Part shown: positions 51,112 to 59,435 of the stretch, one piece after another | Layout of the letters: every line of letters begins with the position of its first letter | Position numbering within the stretch: the stretch's first letter is position 1 | Virus record (IMG/VR): IMGVR_UViG_3300021478_000794 | Coordinates: 1-64,000 of that record | From: a virus | Strand: one strand, 5' to 3' | DNA: 64,000 nucleotides | Translations under genes and position numbers: made by a program | Notes under the pieces: generated by a model | What the model was told of the DNA's origin: nothing | Database searches by the model: none | Seen by the model: only the letters and a program-made list of their open reading frames with translations

Positions 51112-51789
51112 GTATTCGTTCAAGTCCTTAAGCTCTTCGCGGGCCTCGGAGACGAGGTTATCGCCGTTTAGAGTAAGGTTCTGGGCCGGGCCGGGTAAGA
51201 CCCCCTGAAACTTGGAGCGGGTCTTCCCGAGCTGGAGCTTAGAGGAGGCGAGGCTATAGTCGCGGATCCAACGCTGATGCTCTAAACGGACCTCGGAGAG
51301 CTTCCGGGGCATATGCCAGTAGTAAGCCGCCCGGAGGTTAAAGACCGGCGCGTAGACGAGGAGAGTATTATCTTGTTCTATCCAGTCCCACTTCGGCTCG
51401 ACCGAGGTCGCCCTCATCATCGTTTTCCGGTACCGTAAAAAGGTATCGTAATCGGCGAGCATAACCGAGTTAAGGGGGACCTGATCCCCTAAAAGCCCCA
51501 TATAAAAGACGCTCGCCGGACGGACGTCGTCGGTAATAAACTGGACGTCGAAAACCCCGTACCCGCAATCGTGATCGAGCGGGTAAGAGCGGCATTCGGG
51601 CGAAATCGCGAGGATCCGCGAATAAATTAGCGGAATCCGCATCCCGTACGTTAAAAGGGCGTCGGTAATCGCGTTGTTAATCTGTTCGTCGGAAAGCTCG
51701 ACCTGAAAAAGGCCCGAGCCGAGCTGGGAACGGACGTAGCTCCGGATCTCGGAAACGTTGTACCTATGGACCGCGAGATCGTTACTCAT
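51070..51789 (-). CDS. Putative neck-type structural protein (gp13/14-like)
   Basis: 239 residues. Opening VSEIRSYVRSQLGSGLFQVE then LSDEQINNAITDALLTYGMR resembles phage neck or head-completion proteins; the end has LNLTLNGDNLVSEAREELKD. Coupled by ATGA to the small gene upstream. Family call is by resemblance only. Confidence 0.45.
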   Translation of the reverse strand: MSNDLAVHRYNVSEIRSYVRSQLGSGLFQVELSDEQINNAITDALLTYGMRIPLIYSRILAISPECRSYPLDHDCGYGVFDVQFITDDVRPASVFYMGLLGDQVPLNSVMLADYDTFLRYRKTMMRATSVEPKWDWIEQDNTLLVYAPVFNLRAAYYWHMPRKLSEVRLEHQRWIRDYSLASSKLQLGKTRSKFQGVLPGPAQNLTLNGDNLVSEAREELKDLNEYLLSVQGDLSAIPM

Positions 51790-51962
51790 GTTCCGACCGT
51801 ATTAAGCTGGTTTAGATTTTCGGCGTAAGCGATCGCGTCGTTCTGGTCGACGAAACCGGTCGTGACCTGGCCGTTAAATAAAACGATCCAGGTCTGATCC
51901 GATTGTCGGACGACGAGGTAATCGTTCGTATCGGTTACGTAGGTCTGAATAATCCAGTTCAA
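51786..51962 (-). CDS. Small hypothetical protein with TTG start
   Basis: 58 residues, MNWIIQTYVTDTNDYLVVRQ at the start, ending LNTVGT. TTG start with AGGGG three to four bases upstream; ATGA overlap with the neck-type gene. A single beta-sheet with a short helix (NDAIAYAENLNQ). Confidence 0.6.
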   Translation of the reverse strand: MNWIIQTYVTDTNDYLVVRQSDQTWIVLFNGQVTTGFVDQNDAIAYAENLNQLNTVGT

Positions 51963-51978
51963 AATCCCCTTAAAATAC

Positions 51979-52554
51979 CTACTTCGAGGCCGGAGAAGTC
52001 TCGGGTTTCGCCGAGTGCGGACGCCACTCGACCGTCTCTAGGTAATCCTCCCCGTAAGCCTTCTTAATATGGTGCTTTACCTTAGCCGGGTTGAGGCTTT
52101 CGAACCCGTCCTTATTGAGGATCCAGAGCCCGTCCGCATCTTGCCAGACCAGGTCCGCCTTATCCGTATTCGGGTTATCCTCCCGGTCGAGATGACTTAG
52201 CGGGGGAGGCGGTTCCCCGCTCTCTTTTAGCGGGTCGGGGATAAAAGCGGCGACGGTAGGCCGTTTAAGCGTCGCCTCGTGGGCCTCCATTAGGGCGGCG
52301 TCGTCGAGGATAACCTCCTCTCGCGGGAGTCCCTCTTCTTTAAGCGTCTCGACGTCGGCGTAAACCGGCTTAATCCCGAGCCGTAGGAGCCAAGGCCACT
52401 CCGCTTTATCCGGGATAATCGGGTTCCCTTCCCGGTCCTGAATCCGCTGATCCCGCCAGAGGGTTATCTTAATTGGACGTTTATTGAAGCGGATATCGAC
52501 GCTAATCGGGTAATCGTGCGTATTGACGAAAGCGACCACTACTTTTTCGGACAT
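51979..52554 (-). CDS. Hypothetical structural-cluster protein
   Basis: 191 residues. Small beta domain at the N-terminus (VAFVNTHDYPISVDIRFNKR), a Pro-rich middle (GEPPPPLSHLDRED) and a helical end (NPAKVKHHIKKAYGEDYLET). The end resembles a short DNA-bridging or H2TH-like helix pair. No family recognised. Confidence 0.5.
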   Translation of the reverse strand: MSEKVVVAFVNTHDYPISVDIRFNKRPIKITLWRDQRIQDREGNPIIPDKAEWPWLLRLGIKPVYADVETLKEEGLPREEVILDDAALMEAHEATLKRPTVAAFIPDPLKESGEPPPPLSHLDREDNPNTDKADLVWQDADGLWILNKDGFESLNPAKVKHHIKKAYGEDYLETVEWRPHSAKPETSPASK

Positions 52555-52564
52555 AATACTTTTC

Positions 52565-55500
52565 CTATATAGACCGGAGATAGAACCGAGGAGAGGACGA
52601 ACTCGCGTTCGGCGTCTTCGCCGCGTTAAGTACGTCCGAAGGGGAGAGGAGCTTCGAGAGACATCCCAACTTCGGGTCGAGATGGAACGGGTTCTTTAAA
52701 CCGGCGAACGGGTTTTTAATCGCCAGGCTCGCCCCGAAATTCGTCAGCCAGGAGTTAATCGGCGCGAGAAGCTTATTGAGGTTGATCGAGAAATCGAAGC
52801 TCATGCAGGTACAGTTTACGCCGAGGTTTATCGACCCCATATTACCGAGCCCCGAAATAAGGGTCGTTAGTTTCCCAACGAGGCCGTAAATCTGACTATT
52901 GATCGCGCCGATCGCGTTATTAATCCCGCCGATAACCGCTCCAGTCGCGACGTCGGTTACCCCGTTTAACTGAGTAATGAGGTTGAAGAGGGTATCCATC
53001 TTACAAATCGCATTCTGTAGCGCGTCGGTATTAAACCCGCCGCCGCTCGAATTAAAGTCGGAAGCGAAATCCGCTTGCGTCGAGGGAGAGCTAACGTCGG
53101 GATAATAGCCGAGAACCCCGTCGGAAGAGGATAAGCGGGCGGTCGAAAACCCGTTAAGCGGCTGTTCCCCGCTATAGGTATAATCGGCGGGATCGTAGAT
53201 CGCTTGACTGACGACGTCGCAATGTCCCGTCGGGTAGTACGATTTAAAATAGGGGTTCGGGGAGGAACCCTTCTGATATATGATCGTATTCCCGATATTA
53301 CTTAGGACCCGGCCCCCTTGGACCGAGAGGTTCGAGGCGGAGGTAACGAGCCCGGCCTGATACTCGTTTATCTTCGAGAAGAGGATTAGCGGATAGAAGC
53401 CGACTTCCGCCGCCGTCGGCGCGGCGGCGGCGACCGCCGAAAGGACCGCTTCGTAAGCGGAGGTTAAATCGGGGTTACCCGAAATAATACTGGTTACGAA
53501 GGCCGTCTCTTCCGCGACCGTCTTCGGGGTCTTCGCGTAAGCGGTTAAAGCGCGGTAGATCGCGAGGACGTTCGCGACGTCCGCGAGATCGGTTAACGCC
53601 CCGAGCGCGGCGGTATCGGTCGCGATTATCGACGCCCGGGCCGCCGGATCGGTAACCGTATTAAGGGTCCGGGAAAGAACGATCGCGTTCGCGAGGGCGG
53701 TCGCGGCGACCGGGTCGACGACCGAGGTCCAGTAGGCGTCGAGCGCTTTCCCGCCGGTCCCGATCGGGGACGGGCCGGAAGTAATCGCTTCGAGATCCAT
53801 TTCCGAAAAGAAATCGCCGGTAACCCTCTGAAGCTCCGTAAGGATTTCGTTAAGGAAAAAAGGATTAAAAGCCGCGTTCCCGAAGGCCGATAACTCGGCG
53901 GAAACCGACTCCGGGGTCCCGAGCCCGAGCCGGACCGCTTCGTCGTAGAGGACTTGGTAGTTAGCGACGTATTCCGCGTCCGCGAGGTATCCTCCTCCGA
54001 CGAGGAGATCGACGTAAATCCGGAAATCGGGTAACGGGGAGGTATTACTGAGACGCTGCCCTAAGTCGCGGATCCGCTCGAATTGGGTAAAACGGTCTTC
54101 CGGGGTTACCGCGACCGTCGCGATCCGATTAAGGGCGTCGGTAAAGGTCGCCGGATCGTCCGCCGTTAAGCTCGTCCCGGGGTTATCGAGATCGTTCGTT
54201 AGGATCGCTAAAGCCGCCGTTTCCGCCTCGGCTAGATCGGACGCGGTCGTAAAGGCCTCGTCGACGTACGATTTTAGGATCCAGTAGGTATCCGGCATAT
54301 TCACGGCATACTTATCTAAAACGGTCCATGTATAGGCGTTCGCGTCGATTAACCGGTTCGCCGCAATCCAGAGTAAATTCTCGACCTCCGCGTAGAGCGT
54401 TCCCGCCGCGACCGGGACGAGTCCTTCCCGTAAAGCAACGAGCCCTTCCCGCCGCCGGACCCCGGTTAACCGGGGATCCGCCGTAACGACGACGGCGGTC
54501 CGGAAGTTCGGCGAAGCTTTCGGCCCGAAATTCGCTTCGCTCATCTCCAAGAAATCGTTCGCCGCCGATTCGACCGCTAAAAGGAGCGCCGTCGGGTCCG
54601 GTCCCCCGTAAACGTCCATTACGTACTGCGCGGCCTCTTTAATCGCGAGTAAGACCGGGTCGTCCGGGGTCCCTTTCGGGGTTAGTTCCGCCGCGACCTC
54701 GGCGAGAATATCGGGATCGGTCGCGTTCGCCGCGACTTCGGCCTCCGCCTCGGAGATCCCTTCCGGGGAATGTAAGGAAGGGAGGAACCGGACGGCGGTA
54801 TCGAGCGCCGCCTTATTCCCGTCGATCTCTTCCGGAGTAAGCGGGACGAAGCAGTTCGTTAACCCGGTCGTATCGGTATTCCCGTTTATCTCGTCGAGGA
54901 GCGAGTTCGCAGCGTCGGTATCGAGGCTCGACGGCGGGGTCCGGAGAAGGATCCGCTGCCCCGTGAGGGTCTGGCCCGGCGGGGAATAATCGTCGATCTC
55001 GACCGACATTAAGAAGGAGGTTAAAACGTAGCCGAGAAGTTGCCGGGCCCGGTCGTCGCCGTCTCCCGCCTCCCAGGCCAGCTGCAGGATCCATTCCCGG
55101 ACCGGAGGAGCGAGGATCCGGAGGGCGTCGAGGAGGGCCGGAACCTGCTTCTCAACCTCTTCGGCGAGCGCCTCGATAACGGAAAAATTTAAGGTTTCGT
55201 TCGTCTGGGTCGGGAGAATCGACTGAATCGTCGAGAGGTAGGCGTTCGCCTCGACCGCCGAAGACGGGTTATAACCGGACCCGGAGAGATAGGTATAGTA
55301 ATCGTTCCGGAGCGCGGTCCGGGACGGGAGAAAGATCCGGTACTCCTCTAAGCCCGCCGTGTCCATGACCTGGAGGACGGGAGTCGCGCTTCCGGTAATC
55401 TTCTTATCGGCGAGCGTCGGCTCCCCGGCGAGGAGCGAGTCGATCTCCGAGAAGACGTTCGCGAGCGCGACCCGTTCTAAGGCGACGGCGGTCGTCGTTA

Positions 55501-55588
55501 GCGTCGCGACGCCCGTCTGGGCGGAATTAAGCTGATTTAAGGCGGAATTCGCCTCGGTTAGGTAGTAATTGTAAGCCGCCGTACTCAC
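52565..55588 (-). CDS. Large helical virion protein
   Basis: 1007 residues, almost all Ala/Leu-rich helices in the first 700 (EVEKQVPALLDALRILAPPV, ALAILTNDLDNPGTSLTADD), then a beta/Gly-rich part and a Cys pair NCTCMSF near 950. Size and place beside neck and spike genes fit an internal or baseplate structural protein. No known family recognised. Confidence 0.5.
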   Translation of the reverse strand: MSTAAYNYYLTEANSALNQLNSAQTGVATLTTTAVALERVALANVFSEIDSLLAGEPTLADKKITGSATPVLQVMDTAGLEEYRIFLPSRTALRNDYYTYLSGSGYNPSSAVEANAYLSTIQSILPTQTNETLNFSVIEALAEEVEKQVPALLDALRILAPPVREWILQLAWEAGDGDDRARQLLGYVLTSFLMSVEIDDYSPPGQTLTGQRILLRTPPSSLDTDAANSLLDEINGNTDTTGLTNCFVPLTPEEIDGNKAALDTAVRFLPSLHSPEGISEAEAEVAANATDPDILAEVAAELTPKGTPDDPVLLAIKEAAQYVMDVYGGPDPTALLLAVESAANDFLEMSEANFGPKASPNFRTAVVVTADPRLTGVRRREGLVALREGLVPVAAGTLYAEVENLLWIAANRLIDANAYTWTVLDKYAVNMPDTYWILKSYVDEAFTTASDLAEAETAALAILTNDLDNPGTSLTADDPATFTDALNRIATVAVTPEDRFTQFERIRDLGQRLSNTSPLPDFRIYVDLLVGGGYLADAEYVANYQVLYDEAVRLGLGTPESVSAELSAFGNAAFNPFFLNEILTELQRVTGDFFSEMDLEAITSGPSPIGTGGKALDAYWTSVVDPVAATALANAIVLSRTLNTVTDPAARASIIATDTAALGALTDLADVANVLAIYRALTAYAKTPKTVAEETAFVTSIISGNPDLTSAYEAVLSAVAAAAPTAAEVGFYPLILFSKINEYQAGLVTSASNLSVQGGRVLSNIGNTIIYQKGSSPNPYFKSYYPTGHCDVVSQAIYDPADYTYSGEQPLNGFSTARLSSSDGVLGYYPDVSSPSTQADFASDFNSSGGGFNTDALQNAICKMDTLFNLITQLNGVTDVATGAVIGGINNAIGAINSQIYGLVGKLTTLISGLGNMGSINLGVNCTCMSFDFSINLNKLLAPINSWLTNFGASLAIKNPFAGLKNPFHLDPKLGCLSKLLSPSDVLNAAKTPNASSSSPRFYLRSI

Positions 55589-55905
55589 CTTAGATTCTCG
55601 TTAAAATTCGCCGGTTTCCATTGCGCGTCCCCCGGCCATTTATACCAAGGGCAGACGGCGTGTAGCGTCCCGGCTTTAAGATGGAGGAGACAGTTACATA
55701 CCCCGCACTTCCAGATCGGCCCGACCGCGACCCGTTTCGGGCAGGTCTCGCAGACCCTTAGCCGCGACTCGTAAAGCTCCGGCGGCGAGAAAGCGGGATC
55801 GCCCCGAACCTGGGCCGCGAGGGTCTCTTTCGCGGTATTAAAGAGCGACCGCATCGACTCGATAAAAGTGTACCGCTGAGGGGCGTTAAATCGATGGTCT
55901 ATCAT
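55585..55905 (-). CDS. Small zinc-ribbon phage protein
   Basis: 106 residues. Two C-x2-C pairs (VCETCPKR and KCGVCNCLL) plus a late Cys in AVCPWYKWPGD make a double zinc ribbon of a kind common next to phage structural genes. ATGA overlap with the PAAR gene upstream. Confidence 0.6.
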   Translation of the reverse strand: MIDHRFNAPQRYTFIESMRSLFNTAKETLAAQVRGDPAFSPPELYESRLRVCETCPKRVAVGPIWKCGVCNCLLHLKAGTLHAVCPWYKWPGDAQWKPANFNENLR

Positions 55906-56192
55906 GGATTACAGAAAGTATCCGGCGACCCGTTACAAGACCGGTCGCCGCAAGTTAGCGAATTCGTCTGAACCTGAATCGCCTTATTATTCGCGAAGAC
56001 GTTCGACCCGTTCCCGATCGCCGCCCCGGTATGACAGGTGTTCCCGCAACAATGGGGCGGGATATGGTCGCCCTGCCGGACGATGCTCTGATTATTGACG
56101 ATAACGTCCGGACTCCCTTGGATAAAAGGGATCGGCGAATAGCAATGTCCGCAAGTCTTATCGACGTGCCACCGAATTACTGGGAGGCCAAT
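55902..56192 (-). CDS. PAAR-type tail spike tip protein (ATT start)
   Basis: 96 residues. The PAAR pattern is clear: FIQGSPDVIVNNQSIVRQGD, HIPPHCC, then AAIGNGSNVFANNKAIQV, TCGD and NGSPDTFCN; His and Cys residues can bind the tip metal. The frame has no ATG, GTG or TTG in front; AAAGGAG stands six bases before an ATT codon at 56192, which I take as a rare start. PAAR proteins cap the beta-helical needle of contractile tails and pierce the host envelope. The spike gene lies just upstream and the next gene starts in its stop. Confidence 0.75.
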   Translation of the reverse strand: MGLPVIRWHVDKTCGHCYSPIPFIQGSPDVIVNNQSIVRQGDHIPPHCCGNTCHTGAAIGNGSNVFANNKAIQVQTNSLTCGDRSCNGSPDTFCNP

Positions 56193-56206
56193 ATAACGCT
56201 CCTTTC

Positions 56207-56614
56207 TTAGTACTCTTTTAGTTCTTCCGGGATCGCGAGCGGTAAAGGGCCCCGAAGCTCCTCGGGATTAAAATGAATCTTCGGCCCGGTAACGGCGACG
56301 TACCCGCTATCGCTCCGGATAATATTCGGGCCGGAGGCGTCCGAGATCGCGTTCCGCATCGTTATCTCCGTCGCCGAACCCATGACGATCCGGACGTAGT
56401 TCCCTTGGATAAGCTCGGTAACGTTCCCTTCGTCGTCGACCGTAAGGGAGTAGCCGTTCTTTCCGGCGGTCTGAACCTCTAGGGAAACTTCCCCGTCGGT
56501 TTTCCGGAGGTTAACGATCCAGCCCCACTCTTCAAGCCGGAGGGCGTGCGTTTCCTTTACTGGCGTAGGCGGGGTCGTCGACGTAGAGGATGGCGTTGTA
56601 GAAGTTCCAGACAT
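56207..56614 (-). CDS. Central spike/needle-like protein
   Basis: 135 residues from the ATG at 56614; the longer frame is out of step with the real upstream gene. Thr/Pro/Ser-rich N-terminus, then short regular strands (WGWIVNLRKTDGEVSLEVQT, YSLTVDDEGNVTEL, YVRIVMGSATEITM) in the manner of the gp5/VgrG beta-prism. Followed by the PAAR tip gene, so it is likely the shaft. No lysozyme domain is attached; the hydrolases are in the tape measure. Confidence 0.6.
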   Translation of the reverse strand: MSGTSTTPSSTSTTPPTPVKETHALRLEEWGWIVNLRKTDGEVSLEVQTAGKNGYSLTVDDEGNVTELIQGNYVRIVMGSATEITMRNAISDASGPNIIRSDSGYVAVTGPKIHFNPEELRGPLPLAIPEELKEY

Positions 56615-56819
56615 GGGTAATGATACGTTCGGGGTCTTTAACTCCGTGCATCCGGAGAAGCCGTTCCGCCCGGTCCGACGGGACATACTCCTCCGAACCA
56701 TTCGGAAGAATAAGCGTAATCGAGTCATCATACGGAACCCGGCTAACCCGGAGAATAAGCTTACCCGGAATTTTTTCCGGCTCCGAATTTTCGTCGTCTT
56801 TAGGAAGGTCAATTAGCAT
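56532..56819 (-). CDS. Hypothetical protein
   Basis: 95 residues; it overlaps the spike gene by 83 bases and the preceding gene by 11. Contains ITLILPNGSEEYVPSDRAER and DPERIITHVWNFYNAILYVD. Codon use is phage-like in this frame upstream of 56614. No family recognised. Confidence 0.5.
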   Translation of the reverse strand: MLIDLPKDDENSEPEKIPGKLILRVSRVPYDDSITLILPNGSEEYVPSDRAERLLRMHGVKDPERIITHVWNFYNAILYVDDPAYASKGNARPPA

Positions 56820-57057
56820 TTTTTCGAGTAACCCGGAAATGACCGGGTTCTTCGAAAAATACGCCCCAGACTACATCGAAGCAATTCGGGTCGACGAGGC
56901 CGTGGGTACGGAGGCTCTCCCGGAGGACGGTTTTTAGGGCGTCGAGCGGATCCTTCGCGCTTATCGCGACCGCCGCCGGACAGATCGGATAGAAGATCTC
57001 GACGGTCCAGACCGGCTCTTCTTTTAGGCGGCGTCGGAAAGGGCGGAATAGGTTCAT
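56809..57057 (-). CDS. Small hypothetical protein
   Basis: 82 residues right after a family A motif. WTVEIFYPICPAAVAISAKD then PLDALKTVLRESLRTHGLVD. Alpha/beta; no family recognised. Confidence 0.55.
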   Translation of the reverse strand: MNLFRPFRRRLKEEPVWTVEIFYPICPAAVAISAKDPLDALKTVLRESLRTHGLVDPNCFDVVWGVFFEEPGHFRVTRKNAN

Positions 57058-57063
57058 ACCCTA

Positions 57064-57072
57064 TACATTTCG
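57064..57072 (-). promoter_or_regulatory. CGAAATGTA motif (family A)
   Basis: GGGCGAAATGTATAGGGT precedes the ATG at 57057. It lies just downstream of the in-frame continuation of the lipoprotein gene. Confidence 0.55.
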
Positions 57073-57074
57073 CC

Positions 57075-57230
57075 CTAGTAGAGATTAAATTCCGAGTGGA
57101 CGAGCGGCGGCGGTCCCGAATAATAAGCCGGAGCCGGAGCGATTAGGCTCCCGTCCGAATCGTAATAGCCGCGACTCCGGTCGTTGTAGTTTCCCGAAGG
57201 ATAACGGTAGGTCGAAGGGGGCGGGAAGGA
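57075..57230 (-). pseudogene. In-frame continuation of the lipoprotein gene past its TAA
   Basis: After the TAA at 57231-57233 the same frame stays open for 51 codons to a TAG at 57075-57077. It encodes SFPPPSTYRYPSGNYNDRSR and more Tyr/Gly/Pro/Ser-rich sequence ending HSEFNLY, alike in style to the end of the lipoprotein (STYPEYNGYPGSGRRY). No start codon of its own. Either a recent nonsense change, stop readthrough or a sequencing error. Confidence 0.5.
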
Positions 57231-57458
57231 TTAATAACGGCGACCGCTTCCGGGATAGCCGTTATACTCGGGATAGGTCGAGGTAGGGTAAGGAAGGATC
57301 GCGCCGGTACTCTGGACGGCGGTTACCCCGTGCCCTTCCCCGCCGCCGACGACGGCGAGCTGGCTTCCCGCTTTACCGTTTTGTTGCTGGGTTACGTTAT
57401 AGGTGCATCCGGTCACCCAAAAAAGGGCTCCGGCGAGAACGAAAGAGAGAGGTTTCAT
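57231..57458 (-). CDS. Small lipoprotein
   Basis: 75 residues. KPLSFVLAGALFWVTGC is a lipoprotein signal with the modified Cys at 18, so it should be anchored in a host membrane. The mature part is Gly/Tyr/Pro-rich. A variant family A motif (CGAAATGGA) lies upstream. Phage lipoproteins often act in superinfection exclusion or lysis, but nothing in this sequence decides. Stop may be premature (see the continuation at 57075-57230). Confidence 0.6.
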   Translation of the reverse strand: MKPLSFVLAGALFWVTGCTYNVTQQQNGKAGSQLAVVGGGEGHGVTAVQSTGAILPYPTSTYPEYNGYPGSGRRY

Positions 57459-57468
57459 TTTCCCCTCT

Positions 57469-57476
57469 CCATTTCG
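57469..57476 (-). promoter_or_regulatory. CGAAATGG motif (family A variant)
   Basis: CGAAATGGAGAGGGGAAA before the lipoprotein ATG. It abuts a divergent family B site for the plus-strand gene at 57494, giving a compact two-way promoter region. Confidence 0.4.
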
Positions 57477-57477
57477 C

Positions 57478-57485
57478 GGTACTTT
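57478..57485 (+). promoter_or_regulatory. GGTACTTT motif (family B)
   Basis: GCGGTACTTTATAGTCTT leads to the ATG at 57494. Confidence 0.45.
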
Positions 57486-57493
57486 ATAGTCTT

Positions 57494-57682
57494 ATGCCCT
57501 CCTCCGAAGAGGTCGACCCCAAGGAAATGAGCCGCGAAGAGCTAATGCGGGAGCTAGATAAAGCGGGCGAAGATACGGCGGCCCTCGAACTTAACGGTTT
57601 AATCGCTCAGTCTCAGATCCGGTACGCGACGTTTTCGGATCTCCGTAAAAGCTTATCCCTTCCTCCCAAAGCCGCTCCTTAA
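57494..57682 (+). CDS. Small acidic helical protein
   Basis: 62 residues, EVDPKEMSREELMRELDKAG at the start. Its last 92 bases overlap the convergent gene at 57591-57917, so one of the two ends may be wrong, but both starts have supporting upstream signals or codon use. Confidence 0.5.
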   Translation: MPSSEEVDPKEMSREELMRELDKAGEDTAALELNGLIAQSQIRYATFSDLRKSLSLPPKAAP

Positions 57683-57917
57683 AGAGGGAGGTTTTTCCCC
57701 ACGGTATCATAACCGTAAAGTACCACTCCTCCCCTTCCGGGAGCGAGCGGGGCTGAACGGTCGTACGTCCGCCGACTTCCCCGACGATCGCCGCCGACTC
57801 CCAGAGTCGCCCCCGGACGGTATAAACGACGAACTCGACCCCCGGATTCGGGTCGTTAGCCGGAGCCTCCGGCGGAGGATCGGGAATCGGGCGTAACCGG
57901 TCGAAGGCGCTTCTCAT
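57591..57917 (-). CDS. Hypothetical protein
   Basis: 108 residues. Pro-rich start, then VEFVVYTVRGRLWESAAIVG and EEWYFTVMIPWGKTSLFKER, a small alpha/beta domain. Convergent overlap with the plus gene. No family recognised. Confidence 0.5.
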   Translation of the reverse strand: MRSAFDRLRPIPDPPPEAPANDPNPGVEFVVYTVRGRLWESAAIVGEVGGRTTVQPRSLPEGEEWYFTVMIPWGKTSLFKERLWEEGISFYGDPKTSRTGSETERLNR

Positions 57918-57935
57918 TTTAGATAAGTACGTTAA

Positions 57936-57972
57936 AAAGCCGTTCCCCCAGTTTTACTAGGGAAACGGCTTC
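57936..57972 (-). terminator. Intrinsic terminator after the capsid gene
   Basis: AGCCGTTCCC (57938-57947) pairs with GGGAAACGGCT (57960-57970, one-base bulge); on the minus strand a TTTTT run follows. It ends the strong capsid transcript. Confidence 0.85.
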
Positions 57973-57996
57973 TCTTAAAAGATCCTAACTTCGTTT

Positions 57997-59424
57997 CTAC
58001 GGACCGAAACTGAAGTTGGTAGGATAGTTCTGGATGTTGCCCTTCGCGTAGTAGCGCGAGTTAACCGGCTTCTTCCCGAACTGGCTCGCCCACGCGGCCC
58101 GGTTCGTAAAATCGTCCAGCATTATCGTCGGAGTACGGTAGAGTAGAAGCCAGGGGGCAAAAATATAACCGGTTCTCATCCAGTTATCCCCTTTATACCC
58201 GAGGAGGTATTCGGTCGGGTCGGCGTGCGGGTCGGCGTAGACCTTGTATTTCCCGAGGAGGGTCCCGATAAAGGTAATACCGTCGACCTCATTTTTATGA
58301 GGAGCCGGATCGAACTGCGGATGGGTCGCGAGGAGGGCCATTCCCTGCACCCCGACTACCAACCAGTTCGCCATGACCCGGTCGGTCGCCCGGAAGATAA
58401 AGGCATCGAGTTCGATAATCGCGTCGACGAAGGAGAGCTTATGCTCGGTCCAGGAGACCCCGCTCGGTAGCGTCGAATCCCAGGAGTTAACCCCGGCCCC
58501 GGCCATATTATGGAGCTGGGTGAGGATATGTCGATCGATCTCAAACTGAATCTCAGAAGCGACCGCCGCCGACATCTGGGCCTCGACCTTCAGGCCGTGA
58601 AGGGACTTGAGGACCTGTTCGGCTTCTTGCGACCAGCGGGCGCGTAACGCGTACCGTTGGGCGGTAATAACCGAGGAACTGAGGGTAAAGTTGACCTGCG
58701 GGAGGTTGGTCGAACCTTCCGAATTCCAGGAGTAGGAGACCGTAACGACGTTCCCGGTATTCCCGGTAAGGGTTAGGCTAATCGCCCCGGTAACGTAATT
58801 AATCGTCCCGGCGGAAAGACCTCCGACGGCGGGGAAATTTCCGTTCGAATCGTCGACGTAGGTATCGCTCCCGTTCGTTAGAATAACGGTACCGGGACGG
58901 ATCGGGGTAAAGGCGATCGTCGCGTTGGTCGTACCGGTTCCGGCGGCGGTAAGCTGCTCGGAAGTAATCTGCTCCGAAGCGAAATCGCGGTTTGGGCCGT
59001 GACCTCCTCGGGAATCCCAGAGTTTATCCCCCTTCGTTACGTCGCCCTTAGTCGTTCCGGCGATGTAGTCGAGGAAAAAGACGTTGCCGCTGGGGCCTTC
59101 GAGGGGCTGTACGGTTACGAGTTCCGGCGTAATAAGATTCTCCGCCACCATCGAGATAACCGGGAAACCGAACTTTTCCCAAGCGCCGACGTTGATCGTC
59201 TGGGAATCTTCGTTAATCGCGTCCTTCGCGAAAACGCGGGCATTTTCGAGCATTGCGGCGACGAAGATCTTTTTCTCGTCGCCCGGGATCGCGGCGACGA
59301 TCTCCTTCCAGCCTCTAGCTTCGAGGATCGATTGGCCCTTCTTGAGGCCCCACGGGGTCTCAATCAGCTTTTCGAGCCTCTCCTGTTTCTCGCGGATAGC
59401 GCGAGATGAGATGTAATTTTGCAT
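57997..59424 (-). CDS. Major capsid protein (gp23-like)
   Basis: 475 residues. The N-arm and INVGAWEKFGFPVISMVAEN, LITPELVTVQPLEGPSGNVF, and the late NWLVVGVQGMALLATHPQFD blocks match T4 gp23-type HK97-fold capsid proteins. Residues about 165-245 (IRPGTVILTNGSDTYVDDSN, then INYVTGAISLTL) are a beta-rich insertion domain. T4 gp23 is 521 aa and loses its N-terminus to the prohead protease; the protease gene here is at 61462-63522. The leader of about 100 bases has a stem-loop. Confidence 0.9.
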   Translation of the reverse strand: MQNYISSRAIREKQERLEKLIETPWGLKKGQSILEARGWKEIVAAIPGDEKKIFVAAMLENARVFAKDAINEDSQTINVGAWEKFGFPVISMVAENLITPELVTVQPLEGPSGNVFFLDYIAGTTKGDVTKGDKLWDSRGGHGPNRDFASEQITSEQLTAAGTGTTNATIAFTPIRPGTVILTNGSDTYVDDSNGNFPAVGGLSAGTINYVTGAISLTLTGNTGNVVTVSYSWNSEGSTNLPQVNFTLSSSVITAQRYALRARWSQEAEQVLKSLHGLKVEAQMSAAVASEIQFEIDRHILTQLHNMAGAGVNSWDSTLPSGVSWTEHKLSFVDAIIELDAFIFRATDRVMANWLVVGVQGMALLATHPQFDPAPHKNEVDGITFIGTLLGKYKVYADPHADPTEYLLGYKGDNWMRTGYIFAPWLLLYRTPTIMLDDFTNRAAWASQFGKKPVNSRYYAKGNIQNYPTNFSFGP

Positions 59425-59435
59425 TTAGAAAACGA

